Positions 35,301-43,148 of a DNA stretch of 46,969 nt are shown piece after piece; the first letter of the stretch is position 1, and the number at the start of each line of letters is the position of its first letter. Under the pieces are notes generated by a model. That model did not search any database. It was not told the DNA's origin and saw only the letters and a list, made by a program, of their open reading frames with translations. Made by a program: the position numbers and the translations under genes. The DNA is taken from contig CAZUAI010000043.1 in the NCBI GenBank assembly GCA_964617875.1, positions 1-46,969 of the forward strand, written 5' to 3'. The DNA comes from CAZMVY01 sp964617875 (lineage in GTDB: Bacteria; Planctomycetota; Phycisphaerae; UBA1845; PWPN01).

Positions 35301-35428
35301 GAGGCGGGGCCCTCGGCCCGGCGTCGTTCCTGCCGTCGCTGCTGGGCATCCGCCCACGGAATGCCGTGAAGCGCGAGGGCGAATGCCACGAGCGTCGCTG
35401 CACAGAATCGTTGCACACGGTGAATCAT
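32351..35428 (-). CDS. gspD: Type II secretion secretin GspD with expanded N-domain array
   Basis: 1025 residues, much longer than the 650-700 of typical GspD. ATG 35428 has AGGAGA upstream; a signal peptide ends at ADA. An N0 domain (about 65-145) is followed by about six N1-like repeats near residues 172, 236, 362, 432, 524 and 616 (for example FNLKNADAQQIAENIKELF and IQLKFADAETLAEQLNALL), where three are usual. A Gly/Pro-rich loop lies at 272-300. The secretin core is complete (VGLRLQVRPHI, ISGILREEERAVV, IPGLGDIPGLGEVFKHRET, TELLIFLTPYVI). It forms the outer-membrane channel of the secretion system. The start overlaps the upstream gene by 4 nt. Confidence 0.94.
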   Translation of the reverse strand: MIHRVQRFCAATLVAFALALHGIPWADAQQRRQERRRAEGPASSPATTAPAAASTAPTTSTTEPAKIPISFSNTPLAEIARFLTEKMGKPVIVAKEVQSTQVTLVNPKPMPVPEALDILATALHEVGVAIEEREKTVHLIPIAQVSRAQIKTVPANVDVATLKPASDIVRKVFEVRYYDPVKLVDVLKPLLPSFGHITAEPASGKLIVVATVEQLTVMAKVIRELDQPDVTGGELRVFPVQNVDVAEIVPMLQKLIAGYLGAEVKAIVADSGPPAGGPSPGPPAGPPGGVRPDGGRGPGDQSAAAAAGAVLVKGEKKPVLIIPEPRRKSIVVAAPTNVLAQVEVWIKALDQEKPPSAQEEIVEVLYGSAQDLANQLSTMLGSIPDESLRSAIRIFAFPTSGRLMIVGSEKNRAMVKEWLKQIDVPPAEHVTKTFNLKNADAQQIAENIKELFQGSSSRGLLFFFDYYDDYSSRRRGPDRGKVTVTANARNNSITVQSAPEVMERITKQIEEWDRPFTGDEAAPRIFHLKCADPDKTRTLLEALFTKKEKPVLDWFGRLSGTADQYTPVGRLFGQFRFEAYPETGKLIVVSKNAENYAVIEKLIEEIDRPQVVGMPRIIQLKFADAETLAEQLNALLNAPGTPTAIVRRGHLGATLETGDKDSPFSAGNPQNRPQQQPPTDKTSTQGMMSFWWQSIPSEIKIKQPSNLVGKLRIVPNVEQNTLLVIAPDEYGEAIGKFVEDMDKPGYQVLIKAVIAEILHDDSMSLGFRFSTDPNAFITGDPMVTDNAVRGFLEYTFKDTYGQAHTLSLNVPVNNLLSLLGKVTRLKIKSEPKILTADNIQATFFDGQDIPFISNSQITDAGAQNQSFDYRPVGLRLQVRPHITKEKNIDLTVNLEVSNIVPGKTLFGGAIIDRRETTTRIVLEDGKTFLISGILREEERAVVRRIPGLGDIPGLGEVFKHRETAKVNTELLIFLTPYVIGPLDPRTPIESEPKQRLDIQFPPEDSLSNAEQPGIPTTQASAANAG

Positions 35429-35964
35429 CGCGTTCTCCTGGGACCGGGCATCGGTCCGGCGACGGCGGGCGGGGGGCCGCCGGGGCCGCCGCCTTCGCCG
35501 AAGAGCTTCAGTGTTTCGGTCTTGCCTTCGAACTCGACAACGACTTCGTAGTCGTGAATCGACTTCACCTTGAGGCCGGCGTTCGACTCGCCCTCGGCGA
35601 TGCCGACGGTCTGGCCGTCGGCGGTCTGGAAGATCGCGACGCGCCCGAGGACGCCGGTGAGGTTCGGCCGCGTCGGCCTGCGCACAACGGGGGCGAACAG
35701 GCTGCGCTTGCGGATGGCGGCGCTGATCTCGGGCGGGGGGGCGGGCTTGGATGCCGGTGTGGTGGCGGCCTGCGTGGTGGTCGGCCGCGAGCCGGCCGCC
35801 TGCGTCGTCGTCTTGGCGACGGCCGGCGTGGTCGGCATCCACCGCCGCCACTTCACGTGCATTGCGCCCTGGTAGACCACGTCGGCCGCCAGCAGCGCCA
35901 CGAGGACGATGAGGGCGATCGAAATGCGGCTCCGCGGGATGTCTTGGAGGCTCAGCTTGCCCAT
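35425..35964 (-). CDS. GspC-like inner-membrane clamp protein
   Basis: 179 residues from ATG 35964. A short cytoplasmic tail, one transmembrane helix (about 15-34, ISIALIVLVALLAADVVY), a Thr/Pro/Ala linker, then a homology-region-like domain: RKRSLFAPVVRRPTRPNLTG, VAIFQTADGQTVGIAEGES and KVKSIHDYEVVVEFEGKTETL. This matches GspC/PilP proteins that tie the inner-membrane platform to the secretin N0 domain. It ends in a Gly/Pro tail. It starts 13 nt inside the gspM end and overlaps the gspD start as ATGA. Confidence 0.8.
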   Translation of the reverse strand: MGKLSLQDIPRSRISIALIVLVALLAADVVYQGAMHVKWRRWMPTTPAVAKTTTQAAGSRPTTTQAATTPASKPAPPPEISAAIRKRSLFAPVVRRPTRPNLTGVLGRVAIFQTADGQTVGIAEGESNAGLKVKSIHDYEVVVEFEGKTETLKLFGEGGGPGGPPPAVAGPMPGPRRTR

Positions 35965-36518
35965 GGTTTCGGACTCTCGGCCTGCACGAGTACGGATACC
36001 ACAAGTTTCATGGCGAGCGGCCCGGGCTTCTTCGGGTCGCCGGACAGATCGAGCCGTTCGACGCTCAGTACGCCCTCGATGCGATGGAGGGCCGCAAGGA
36101 AACGGAAGACGTTCTCCCACGGCGCTTCCGCGTCGATGTGCAGCGACGCGAGGGCGAGCGCCGGTTCTTCCGCCCACGGGACGGGTTTCGTCCAGTAGGA
36201 GTTCTTCATCTGGATGCCGCCGGCCTGGACGGCCTCGACCAGCCTGTTGCTGACCGCCGTGATCTGCTGGCTGTGGGGTTTCGGGGAGGTCAGTGGGCCG
36301 GCCTTCTTTTCGTACTCGGCCACGAGTCCGGTCTGGTAGGCGGCCTTGCGGTCGTCGCGGACGATCCGGGCCACGGTTCCCGCGAGCCTGTCGTGCTCGG
36401 TGACGAGCGCATCGTACCTCGCCAGCAGAGGGCCCGCGATGAAGACGTACGTGGCGATAACGGCCAGCACCGCGCCGCCGAGGATCAGGGCACGTCGGTC
36501 GCGTCCGCTCAGGTTCAT
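35952..36518 (-). CDS. gspM: Type II secretion GspM-like (T2SSM_b / PilO-type) protein
   Basis: 188 residues. One N-terminal transmembrane helix (about 9-30, ALILGGAVLAVIATYVFIAGPL), a coiled segment (residues about 35-75), then a ferredoxin-like domain with IQMKNSYWTKPVPW, LASLHIDAEAPWENVFRFL and VLSVERLDLSG. This is the GspM/PilO architecture that pairs with GspL/PilN in the inner-membrane platform. ATG 36518 overlaps the stop of the PilM-PilN gene as ATGA. Confidence 0.8.
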   Translation of the reverse strand: MNLSGRDRRALILGGAVLAVIATYVFIAGPLLARYDALVTEHDRLAGTVARIVRDDRKAAYQTGLVAEYEKKAGPLTSPKPHSQQITAVSNRLVEAVQAGGIQMKNSYWTKPVPWAEEPALALASLHIDAEAPWENVFRFLAALHRIEGVLSVERLDLSGDPKKPGPLAMKLVVSVLVQAESPKPWAS

Positions 36519-37975
36519 GGGCCACCTCGCCCGAAGGCGCTCGAGAACTTCTGCACGCCGGTCAACTCGGCGGAGAGCGTGAACCCGCCGCCCTGGCCGG
36601 GTTCCGTCCGCTCGGGGTTCACAGACGCGAACCGGCTGCTCTTCCGCAGGTCGTCGGCGAACCGGAATACCGCCTTCGGGTCGCCGCACGTGCCCTTGAT
36701 GACGATACGCTGCCCGCGGACAAGCTGGATCGAGGAGAGCACGATGCTGTCCGGGGCGGCCCGGCAGAGATCGGCCATGACGGCTTCCACGTCGATGCGG
36801 TAACGCTCCAGCCGCTGCAGGATGCGGACCTTCTCCTGCAATTCCGCCGTCGTCGATTGGTCGGTGCCTCGTGCGGCGAGCAGGGCGCGCATCTGGCGCG
36901 ACTCCCACGCGATCGCGCCGATGTGGATGGTGCCTGCGAGCACCAGCAGAACGAAGGCGGCGGCGGCCCATCGCTTCGGGTGTTCGAGCAGCGGGCGGAG
37001 CCGTTGCGCGGCGGCGGAGGCGGCCGGTTCCTCGCGGTCCGCCAGGCGGATCATGTCGTTCCGTTCGAGCAGCCCGGCGAGCGCCAGGCCCAGCGACGGC
37101 CCGAACGCGGTCAACTGCCCGACGGTGAGCCGTTCGCCGTTTTCGCCGATGAGGCGATCGGCGGCCCCGACCGGATCCACGGGCATTCCGAGGGCTGCGG
37201 CGAGCGAGTCCCTGGCCGCGTTCATGTCCTCGGCGGCGCACCAGTACACACGGCGAACGTTGTGGAGCGATACCTCCGCCTCGATGGCCTGGCGGCAGCC
37301 GCGGCAGGCCGACTGTGTTGCGTCTGCTCCGGGGCGCAGACGGCGGACGGCGCGGGCGTATCCGTTTGTGATGACCGTGATGAGCCACTCCTCCGGTGTC
37401 GCAAAGACAACCGCCACGGTGCCGTCGTCATGGGATATTGCGAGCCCGTGTCGGCAGAGTGCGCCGATGGCCTCGGCCTCGGTCGTCACGGCGTCGATCG
37501 CGAAGCCGGCCGTCTGGAGCGCGGCCAGGTGCCGTGCCACGCGGTCTCGCGGGGCCGCTTGCGCCAGAACCCATCGGCCCTGTCGGTCGGCGGCAACGCC
37601 TGGGAGTTTCCGGCAGCTCCAGGTCAACCGATCCATCGGCAGGGGCAGATCGGCCTCGAGCCGATGCGCGACGACCTGGCGAAGCTTGACGTCATCGACA
37701 TCCGGCAGGCTCCACCACCGCGTCATCACGTCCGGGGCGGGGGCGCAGGCGACGGCCGTCGCGTGGTCGCCGGCCTGCCCGTGGCCGTTGCGGCGGCCCC
37801 CCGTGGCCGGAGTGCCCGGGGCCGGCGATGCCGCGGCCGGCGGTGATTCGGACGCGGCAGCAAGCGTGAGTCGGTCCAGGCGGACCACCTGGATACGGTC
37901 GCCGGCCTGTCGCAACTCGGCCCGCCGTGCCGTGGTCCCGGAAACGTGTATCCCGATCGCGGTTGCCATGCTCAT
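36515..37975 (-). CDS. GspL-type platform protein: PilM-like actin-fold domain fused to PilN-like domain
   Basis: 486 residues from ATG 37975, AAGGAA 5 nt upstream. The N-terminal part is a PilM/GspL actin-like domain (ATAIGIHVSGTTARRAELR, LRQVVAHRLEADLPLPMDRL, VLAQAAPRDRVARHLAALQT). A transmembrane helix near residue 350 (AAAAFVLLVLAGTIHIGAIAW) leads to a coiled coil and a PilN-like periplasmic domain (APDSIVLSSIQLVRGQRIVI, FRFADDLRKSSRFASVNPE). In type IV pili these are two proteins; one chain is the GspL arrangement. It links the ATPase GspE to the membrane platform. Thirteen nt separate it from the gspK stop. Confidence 0.85.
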   Translation of the reverse strand: MSMATAIGIHVSGTTARRAELRQAGDRIQVVRLDRLTLAAASESPPAAASPAPGTPATGGRRNGHGQAGDHATAVACAPAPDVMTRWWSLPDVDDVKLRQVVAHRLEADLPLPMDRLTWSCRKLPGVAADRQGRWVLAQAAPRDRVARHLAALQTAGFAIDAVTTEAEAIGALCRHGLAISHDDGTVAVVFATPEEWLITVITNGYARAVRRLRPGADATQSACRGCRQAIEAEVSLHNVRRVYWCAAEDMNAARDSLAAALGMPVDPVGAADRLIGENGERLTVGQLTAFGPSLGLALAGLLERNDMIRLADREEPAASAAAQRLRPLLEHPKRWAAAAFVLLVLAGTIHIGAIAWESRQMRALLAARGTDQSTTAELQEKVRILQRLERYRIDVEAVMADLCRAAPDSIVLSSIQLVRGQRIVIKGTCGDPKAVFRFADDLRKSSRFASVNPERTEPGQGGGFTLSAELTGVQKFSSAFGRGGP

Positions 37976-37988
37976 CGGTTCCTTGGCG

Positions 37989-39335
37989 TCATGGTGCCGA
38001 TTCCAGCCAGTACAACACACGCGGCACGATTCCGCCGACATCCACCACGCACTCGATGGCCGCCTCGGCGAGGCCCGAGTCCGCGTATCCGTGGCTCTTG
38101 ATCCGGAAGACGCACGAACGCACCGTCACATGGCCCTCGATCTTCGCGAACTGCTCCCTGGTGAGGCCGCCGGCGGTCATCAGCTCGCCGATCGACGTGT
38201 AGATGTTGTTCTGGCGGTAACGCACGATCGCATCGGCCCGTTCGTCGGTGATGTCCGGCAGCGTCTTGAGGACCTCGCGCGGCGCGGTGTTGATGTTGAT
38301 CCGGCCGACCAGAGTCTGGTCGTCGTTGAGCGAGAGGTCGTCCACGATGCGGACGAATGTGGAGAGCGGGACGGGCTTCTCGTCCCGGTCGCTGCCGGCG
38401 GTCGCGTCGGTGGGTTGGGCCGTCGAGTCGCGTTCCACGTCGAGGAGATCGACGAGGTGCTCGAACTTCTTGTCGTTCTTCCTGTCACGGGCCTTGACGA
38501 TCGATTCGGCGGCCCACATCGGCAGATCGAGCCGCCGGCCGAGCGTCCCCGCGTCGGCGGTGTTCAGGTTGAGACGTTGCCGGCCGTCGGCGCTGACGTT
38601 CTTTTCGTAGGAATATGCCGTCAGCCAGGCGTACCATCCGCGGTCGAGCCGGCCGTCGGCGTTGTCGGCGGGCTCGCTCGCGTCGCCGTCGTCTTCGTTG
38701 GGGTCGAGGATCCCGTTGGCGTTCGTGTCCTCGCCGTAGAACAGCTCCGGCGTGATGCCGCGGACGAGCAGCAGCTCGCGCACCGTCCGGAAGGGACCGT
38801 TGCGGATGACGTACGGATGGTCGAGGGCGGCGTAGTGGCCGCGCTCGATGCCGTCGGGCTCGGGCTGGTCGTTGTCGTCGCGCCAGTCGAGAATGGCGCC
38901 GGCGATCGGAGCGGTCATCCTCGGGAGCTTCATGATCTGTTCCCGCGTGGCGACGTTGATGTTGAGCTTCGCGCACTCGTCGCCGGCGCCGTAGAGGGGC
39001 CGCGGCAGGTCGTCGTTGCTGCCGTGCACGACGCTGTACGTCCCGCCGGCGAGTTGGCGGTCCCGCATTCGGGAGGCGTCGTCGCACCAGCGGTCCTTCT
39101 CGGTGTGGGCGGGCAGTGCGGCGTCCATGAGCGCGGCGATGGCGTATTCGGTGCCGGCGCGCGCGAGCCAGTGCGCGGTCAGACGGTCCTGCTGGATCGT
39201 GGCGACGGCCAGGTCCTGGCGGATCGCGAAGGCCAGCCCGCCGGCGAGAAGCGAGAGGAGCGCGATGGCCCAGAGCACGAAGATCAGGATCGCGCCGGTG
39301 CGGCAGGCGTCATTCGGTGGACGTTGCGACGTCAT
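37989..39335 (-). CDS. gspK: Type II secretion minor pseudopilin GspK
   Basis: 448 residues. ATG 39335 has GGGAGGA 9 nt upstream and overlaps the gspJ stop as ATGA. The start TGAILIFVLWAIALLSLLAG is the GspK form of the pseudopilin helix, with no Glu at position 5, as usual for this tip subunit. Two helix-hairpin-helix-like stretches follow (LNINVATREQIMKLPRMTAP and LNLNTADAGTLGRRLDLP, plus ININTAPREVLKTLPDI). DTNANGILDPNEDD is an EF-hand-like calcium loop. GspK caps the pseudopilus with GspI and GspJ. Confidence 0.92.
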   Translation of the reverse strand: MTSQRPPNDACRTGAILIFVLWAIALLSLLAGGLAFAIRQDLAVATIQQDRLTAHWLARAGTEYAIAALMDAALPAHTEKDRWCDDASRMRDRQLAGGTYSVVHGSNDDLPRPLYGAGDECAKLNINVATREQIMKLPRMTAPIAGAILDWRDDNDQPEPDGIERGHYAALDHPYVIRNGPFRTVRELLLVRGITPELFYGEDTNANGILDPNEDDGDASEPADNADGRLDRGWYAWLTAYSYEKNVSADGRQRLNLNTADAGTLGRRLDLPMWAAESIVKARDRKNDKKFEHLVDLLDVERDSTAQPTDATAGSDRDEKPVPLSTFVRIVDDLSLNDDQTLVGRININTAPREVLKTLPDITDERADAIVRYRQNNIYTSIGELMTAGGLTREQFAKIEGHVTVRSCVFRIKSHGYADSGLAEAAIECVVDVGGIVPRVLYWLESAP

Positions 39336-40222
39336 GGCGGCGGTCCTCCCGGCTTCGGCCCCTCTTGCCGCTTCTTCTCGCTTTCCTGTGCGCGGTCCTC
39401 CGTGGGTTCGTTCAGGCGCAGGGCAACGACGGTCGAGAGCAAGACCGGGTCGGCCGGCCCGCCCCGGTTCGCGGCGTCCGCCGGGATGGCCGCGAGCGTG
39501 ATCCGGACGGCTCGCGGCGGGCGGGGCTCCAGTTCGGGCCACTCGTCGCGCCACTCGGCGCCGGAGTAGTACTGGAATGACATCGCGACGATGCCCTCGG
39601 CGATGACCGTGCCGATGCCGCCTTCCTGCGGGTGTTCGTCGAGGGCGTGGTCCTTCCGGCTGACGAGGGCCAGGCCGGGACCGCCCGAACGTTCGGCGAG
39701 GTAGAAGCTCTGCTCGTACTGGTCCGACTCGGCGCCGTCGGGGCGGCAACGGATGTCGCTGGTCACGAGCAGGTCGATGCGGTCGTTGCCGGCGCCGCCG
39801 CTCCGGCCGATGACGACGGGAAATCGTCGTGTCGGGTCGCGGCGAACGTTACGGAGGGCGGCGACGATCGTCTCCAGGGCGTGTCGGGCCTGCGTGGCCT
39901 GGTCGAGGCGGCGTTCCATGCCCTGCCGCGTTGCGGCGAGGGCCCGGGTTGTGCTCACGACGGCGACGGCGAGCATGGCGGAGATGACCAGTGCGACGAG
40001 GATCTCGACGAACGTGAAGCCGCCACGGACGGGATGAGCCGTCGGACGAACGGAGCGTCGAGCCGCAGGCACACACCCCGCGCGCAGGGTGTGCGGTTCT
40101 CCGAGACGGCGAGCGCGCGGTCTCGGAGGTTCGCCCACAGGGCGGGTTCGCCCCGACGTTCGCATGCAGGCCCGCGGGCCTGGGTCCTGACGCCTGGTGT
40201 TTGTGACGCTACTCCACTGCAT
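39332..40222 (-). CDS. gspJ: Type II secretion minor pseudopilin GspJ with palindromic element in its N-terminal region
   Basis: Up to 296 residues. The pseudopilin start is GGFTFVEILVALVISAMLAV, with cleavage after Gly 68 if translation begins at ATG 40222. That ATG is 6 nt after the gspI stop, a normal coupled spacing, but it gives a very long leader that reads through the 50-nt palindrome at 40089-40138. A GTG at 40072 would give a normal 18-residue leader (VPAARRSVRP...) just downstream of the palindrome. I cannot decide between them. The mature part has LLVTSDIRC, SFYLAERSGG and MSFQYYSGAEWRDEWPELEP, typical of GspJ. The C-terminal tail is Lys/Glu/Pro-rich. Confidence 0.88.
   Translation of the reverse strand: MQWSSVTNTRRQDPGPRACMRTSGRTRPVGEPPRPRARRLGEPHTLRAGCVPAARRSVRPTAHPVRGGFTFVEILVALVISAMLAVAVVSTTRALAATRQGMERRLDQATQARHALETIVAALRNVRRDPTRRFPVVIGRSGGAGNDRIDLLVTSDIRCRPDGAESDQYEQSFYLAERSGGPGLALVSRKDHALDEHPQEGGIGTVIAEGIVAMSFQYYSGAEWRDEWPELEPRPPRAVRITLAAIPADAANRGGPADPVLLSTVVALRLNEPTEDRAQESEKKRQEGPKPGGPPP
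40089..40138. repeat. 50-nt palindromic element, copy 3
   Basis: Same length and end sequences as the copies at 6269 and 6377: left AGGGTGTGCGGTTCTCC, right GGAGGTTCGCCCAC. At least 17 of the first 19 positions pair with the opposite arm. The inner stem differs (GAGAC/GTCTC), as expected for a family with conserved ends and variable centre. It lies at the gspI-gspJ junction, in frame with gspJ. Confidence 0.8.
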
Positions 40223-40228
40223 CCCGTT

Positions 40229-40666
40229 TCAGCCTGTCCTCGCCGTGTTCGGGCCGGTCGGGCCCGAAGGCTTCTCCTGCATCTTCTCTTCCGCCGCCTT
40301 GGCCTCGTAATCGTTCAACCACGTCTCGAGCGTCACCTCGCCGCCGCCGGGTCCGGGCCAGGTAACGGTGACCTGGACCGTGAACAACTCGCCGACGGCC
40401 TGCTGCTCGATCGCGATGTTCCACTCGTAGGGTGTGGTGCCGCGGGCTTCGGTCCCCCGGAGCGGGTGCCCGAGGCTCCACACGTGGGGGCCGATCGTCT
40501 GCACGTCGGCGAGCTTCTCCTGGGCGAGATAGACCGCGGTCATCCGCTGGTTGCACCGCTGCTGGTTTCGCGTGGCGAGCGTCGCGGATTGCATCAGCCC
40601 GACGACGGCCACGCCGAGGAGCGTCATCGCCAGGATGGCCTCGAGGAGCGTCATGCCCTGGCGCAT
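40229..40666 (-). CDS. gspI: Type II secretion minor pseudopilin GspI
   Basis: 145 residues from ATG 40666, giving the short leader MRQG before MTLLEAILAMTLLGVAVVG, a textbook GspI start. The frame stays open to 40825 with other starts (40804, 40792) that would give leaders longer than 45 residues. The body has ATRNQQRCNQRMTAVYLAQE and FTVQVTVTWPGPGGGEVTLE. It probably forms the pseudopilus tip with GspJ and GspK. The tail is charged (AKAAEEKMQEK). Position between gspH and gspJ supports the call. Confidence 0.88.
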   Translation of the reverse strand: MRQGMTLLEAILAMTLLGVAVVGLMQSATLATRNQQRCNQRMTAVYLAQEKLADVQTIGPHVWSLGHPLRGTEARGTTPYEWNIAIEQQAVGELFTVQVTVTWPGPGGGEVTLETWLNDYEAKAAEEKMQEKPSGPTGPNTARTG

Positions 40667-40841
40667 GCCTCGCGCCGCTTCCGGTGGGGCGGCGTGGTGG
40701 TGCGTCCGTCTGCGCGCGGGAAGCCTGCACAACACGGTGCGGAGGGAGGCCGTCGCAGACGGCGTTCGTGGCGGCACGTCGTTTCGTCGCATCGAATGAG
40801 GCATCGCGGGATTGGCGATCAGCAATCGGCACCCGGCCTTC

Positions 40842-41405
40842 CTAGTCCCCGAAGTCGTGCTGCTCCGCCCCGCCGACGGCCGGGCCGCTGCCGAGGACGA
40901 CCCGGCCGCTGTGCGGATGGATCACGATCGTGCACTCGTTGCCCGCGGATATGAGGCGGATGCTCGCGCCGCTGCTCGTGCCGTCGGGGCGAAAGCTCAC
41001 GCGCTGTGTCCCGCCGTACGCGGCCTGGCCGTCGGGCGTCTGGTACGCGCCGACGCGGACACCCGCGGGCCAGCGGCCGGCCTTCAGCCACGAGGTCTGC
41101 AGCGGCTGCCACGTTCCTCCCGTATCGTCGGTGGACTGCGCCGTTACCGCATACGTGCCGCTGTCGAGGTCCAGGTCGATCGCGCAGGTCCGGCGCCGGG
41201 CCAGCGCGAACTCGCGGGCGGACCGGGCCGTGTAGGCAAGGCGAGCCGACGCCTCGCGCAGCGCCTCCCCGCCGAGCGAGCGTGCCATGCGCGGGACGAT
41301 CAGGCCGGCCGCGATCGTGATCATGGCGATCACGACCATCAGCTCGATGAGCGTGAAGGCGGCCCGCGGGTTACCAGTTGCCGACGTCGGCGTTCTCACG
41401 TTCAC
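40842..41405 (-). CDS. gspH: Type II secretion minor pseudopilin GspH
   Basis: 187 residues. A 16-residue leader ending in PRAA precedes FTLIELMVVIAMITIAAGLI, so cleavage follows Ala and Glu 5 is present. The body has SARLAYTARSAREFALARRR and a C-terminal beta region (SGASIRLISAGNECTIVIHP), typical of GspH. The start lies 35 nt inside the end of gspG in another frame, so the two are coupled. Its role is to join the tip complex to the GspG filament. Confidence 0.9.
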   Translation of the reverse strand: MNVRTPTSATGNPRAAFTLIELMVVIAMITIAAGLIVPRMARSLGGEALREASARLAYTARSAREFALARRRTCAIDLDLDSGTYAVTAQSTDDTGGTWQPLQTSWLKAGRWPAGVRVGAYQTPDGQAAYGGTQRVSFRPDGTSSGASIRLISAGNECTIVIHPHSGRVVLGSGPAVGGAEQHDFGD

Positions 41406-41811
41406 CGCCTTCCTGCCCGTCCGCGCCGAGCGAGACGATGTCGAAGTCCGCGTTGTGCCGGCCGGGCGAGACGAAGATCAGCTCCCGGCCCCAGGGGTCG
41501 AGGATGTCCTTCTCGCCGACGTACGGGCCCTTCCATTTCTCGCCGACGTCGGCGGGGGGCTGGACGAGGGCGCGAAGCCCCTCCTGCGGCGAGGGGAGCC
41601 GCCCGCAGTCAACCTGGAACTCCGCGACCTTGGCCTCGAGGACGGCGACCTTCTGCCGGGCGACCGCGACCTTGGCCTCGCCACCGCGGTTGATGACCTT
41701 CGGGATGATGAGCGTCGCCAGGATGCCGATGATCGTGATGACGACCAGGAACTCGATGAGCGTAAAGGCCCCGTGCCGTCGCGGGCTTCGGAACCGATGT
41801 TTCGTTCGCAT
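41371..41811 (-). CDS. gspG: Type II secretion major pseudopilin GspG
   Basis: 146 residues from ATG 41811, preceded at once by GGGAGGTGATC, a near-perfect anti-16S match. This fits the high output needed for the major filament subunit. A leader ends in RRHGA before FTLIEFLVVITIIGILATLI. The signature LPSPQEGLRALVQPP, WKGPYVGEKDILDPWGREL and DFDIVSLGADGQEGG includes the calcium-binding loop of GspG. The C-terminus (ADVGNW) overlaps the gspH start. Confidence 0.96.
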   Translation of the reverse strand: MRTKHRFRSPRRHGAFTLIEFLVVITIIGILATLIIPKVINRGGEAKVAVARQKVAVLEAKVAEFQVDCGRLPSPQEGLRALVQPPADVGEKWKGPYVGEKDILDPWGRELIFVSPGRHNADFDIVSLGADGQEGGERENADVGNW

Positions 41812-41827
41812 GATCACCTCCCTGCCT

Positions 41828-43063
41828 CTATCGCAGCGGGATGCCGCCGCCAAGGCTCTGGAACTCGAGAATCGCCACGATCAGGGCCGCGGCGATGAAA
41901 CCGATCACACACGCGAGCACGAGAATCAGAACGACGGGCAGCACGTTCACGAGGCGGTCGAGCGTTACGCGGGCCTCGGACTCGTGGATGGCGGCGGCCC
42001 GCAGGAGCATCTCGTCCAGCCGCCCGGCGTTCTCGCCGACGCGGACCATCTGGACCAGCAGCGCGGGGAACTGCCCGCTCCGCTGCAAGGGCGGGGCGAT
42101 CGACTCGCCGGCCTGGATGGACGCCGCGAGGTCGCCGACGGCCCGGCGGATCACGGTGTTCTGGATCGTGTCGCCGACGACGCTGAGGGCCTGCGTGATG
42201 GTGACGCCCGATTTCGTGAGGATGCCGAGGCTGCGCGCGAACCGGGCGGCGTCGGCCTGGCGGATGAGCCGGCCGAGGATGGGTGTGCGCAGCTTGACAG
42301 CATCCCACCGGACACGCCCGGCTCCGCGCGTGACGAACCGTCGCCACAGCAGTGCCGCACCGGCGATTCCGCCGAAGAGGAGCCACCAGTACGCCGTGAG
42401 GCAGTCGGTCGCGGCCATCAGCACGCGCGTCGGCCACGGGAGCAGGACCTTGTCCGTCCCGAGCGAGGCCAGGATGCTCGGCACGATGAATGTGACGATG
42501 ATCGTGACGGAGGCCAGACCCACGAGCAGCAGGATCGCCGGGTAGATCGACGCGGTCTTGACGCGTTCGCGCAGCTCGGCGGCCCGCTCGAGAACGTCGG
42601 CAAGCTGCGAGAGCACGGCGTCGAGCATGCCCCCGGTCTCGCCGACGCGGGTCAGTCGGACGTACATGGGGCTGAAGACCGTGGGGTACTCGGCGAGGGC
42701 GTCGGAGAAGCTTACGCCCTTCTGGACGCGTTCGCCCAGGTGCTTGAGCAGCGCGCGCGACGGGGCGTGGTCGAGTTCGGCGCCGACGACCTGAAGGGCG
42801 TTGAGGAGCGGCAGTCCGGCCTCGAGAGAGGTGGCGATTTGTCGTGTTAGGATGGCGAGCTGCCTGGGGCGGATGCGAGGGCCGCGCGCGCCGCCCCGGC
42901 GGACCAACGCGAGCAACGGCCGGCCGTCGTCCTCCGCGAGGTCGGTGACGGACGTGCCTCGCGAGTGCAGTTCGTGGAGCGCGGCGGCGCGGTCCGGCGC
43001 ATCCAGCACGCCGCTTACGTCCTTGCCGTCGATCGTCAGGGCCTTGTATGCGAAGCTGGGCAT
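41828..43063 (-). CDS. gspF: Type II secretion platform protein GspF
   Basis: 411 residues, a normal length. It starts MPSFAYKALTIDGKDVSGV, the family opening. Two T2SSF domains are present: the first has LTRQIATSLEAGLPLLNALQ and GETGGMLDAVLSQLADVLER, the second ARSLGILTKSGVTITQALS and GENAGRLDEMLLRAAAIHE. Three transmembrane helices are visible (about 170-200, 220-240 and 375-400). GspF is the polytopic inner-membrane core turned by GspE. It lies between gspE and gspG with gaps of 85 and 16 nt. Confidence 0.96.
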   Translation of the reverse strand: MPSFAYKALTIDGKDVSGVLDAPDRAAALHELHSRGTSVTDLAEDDGRPLLALVRRGGARGPRIRPRQLAILTRQIATSLEAGLPLLNALQVVGAELDHAPSRALLKHLGERVQKGVSFSDALAEYPTVFSPMYVRLTRVGETGGMLDAVLSQLADVLERAAELRERVKTASIYPAILLLVGLASVTIIVTFIVPSILASLGTDKVLLPWPTRVLMAATDCLTAYWWLLFGGIAGAALLWRRFVTRGAGRVRWDAVKLRTPILGRLIRQADAARFARSLGILTKSGVTITQALSVVGDTIQNTVIRRAVGDLAASIQAGESIAPPLQRSGQFPALLVQMVRVGENAGRLDEMLLRAAAIHESEARVTLDRLVNVLPVVLILVLACVIGFIAAALIVAILEFQSLGGGIPLR

Positions 43064-43148
43064 GGCAACTCGCCGGACTCAGAAGCCTGGGATTCGGAAA
43101 GCGGTTCGGCTCGAATGCACGCGCGCCTCGTACCGTGTTCGTCGTTCG

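Noticed and set aside
36822..39569. A 915-codon plus-strand frame opposite gspL and gspK
   Set aside because: Spans two real genes on the other strand and has no recognisable domains or ribosome-binding site.
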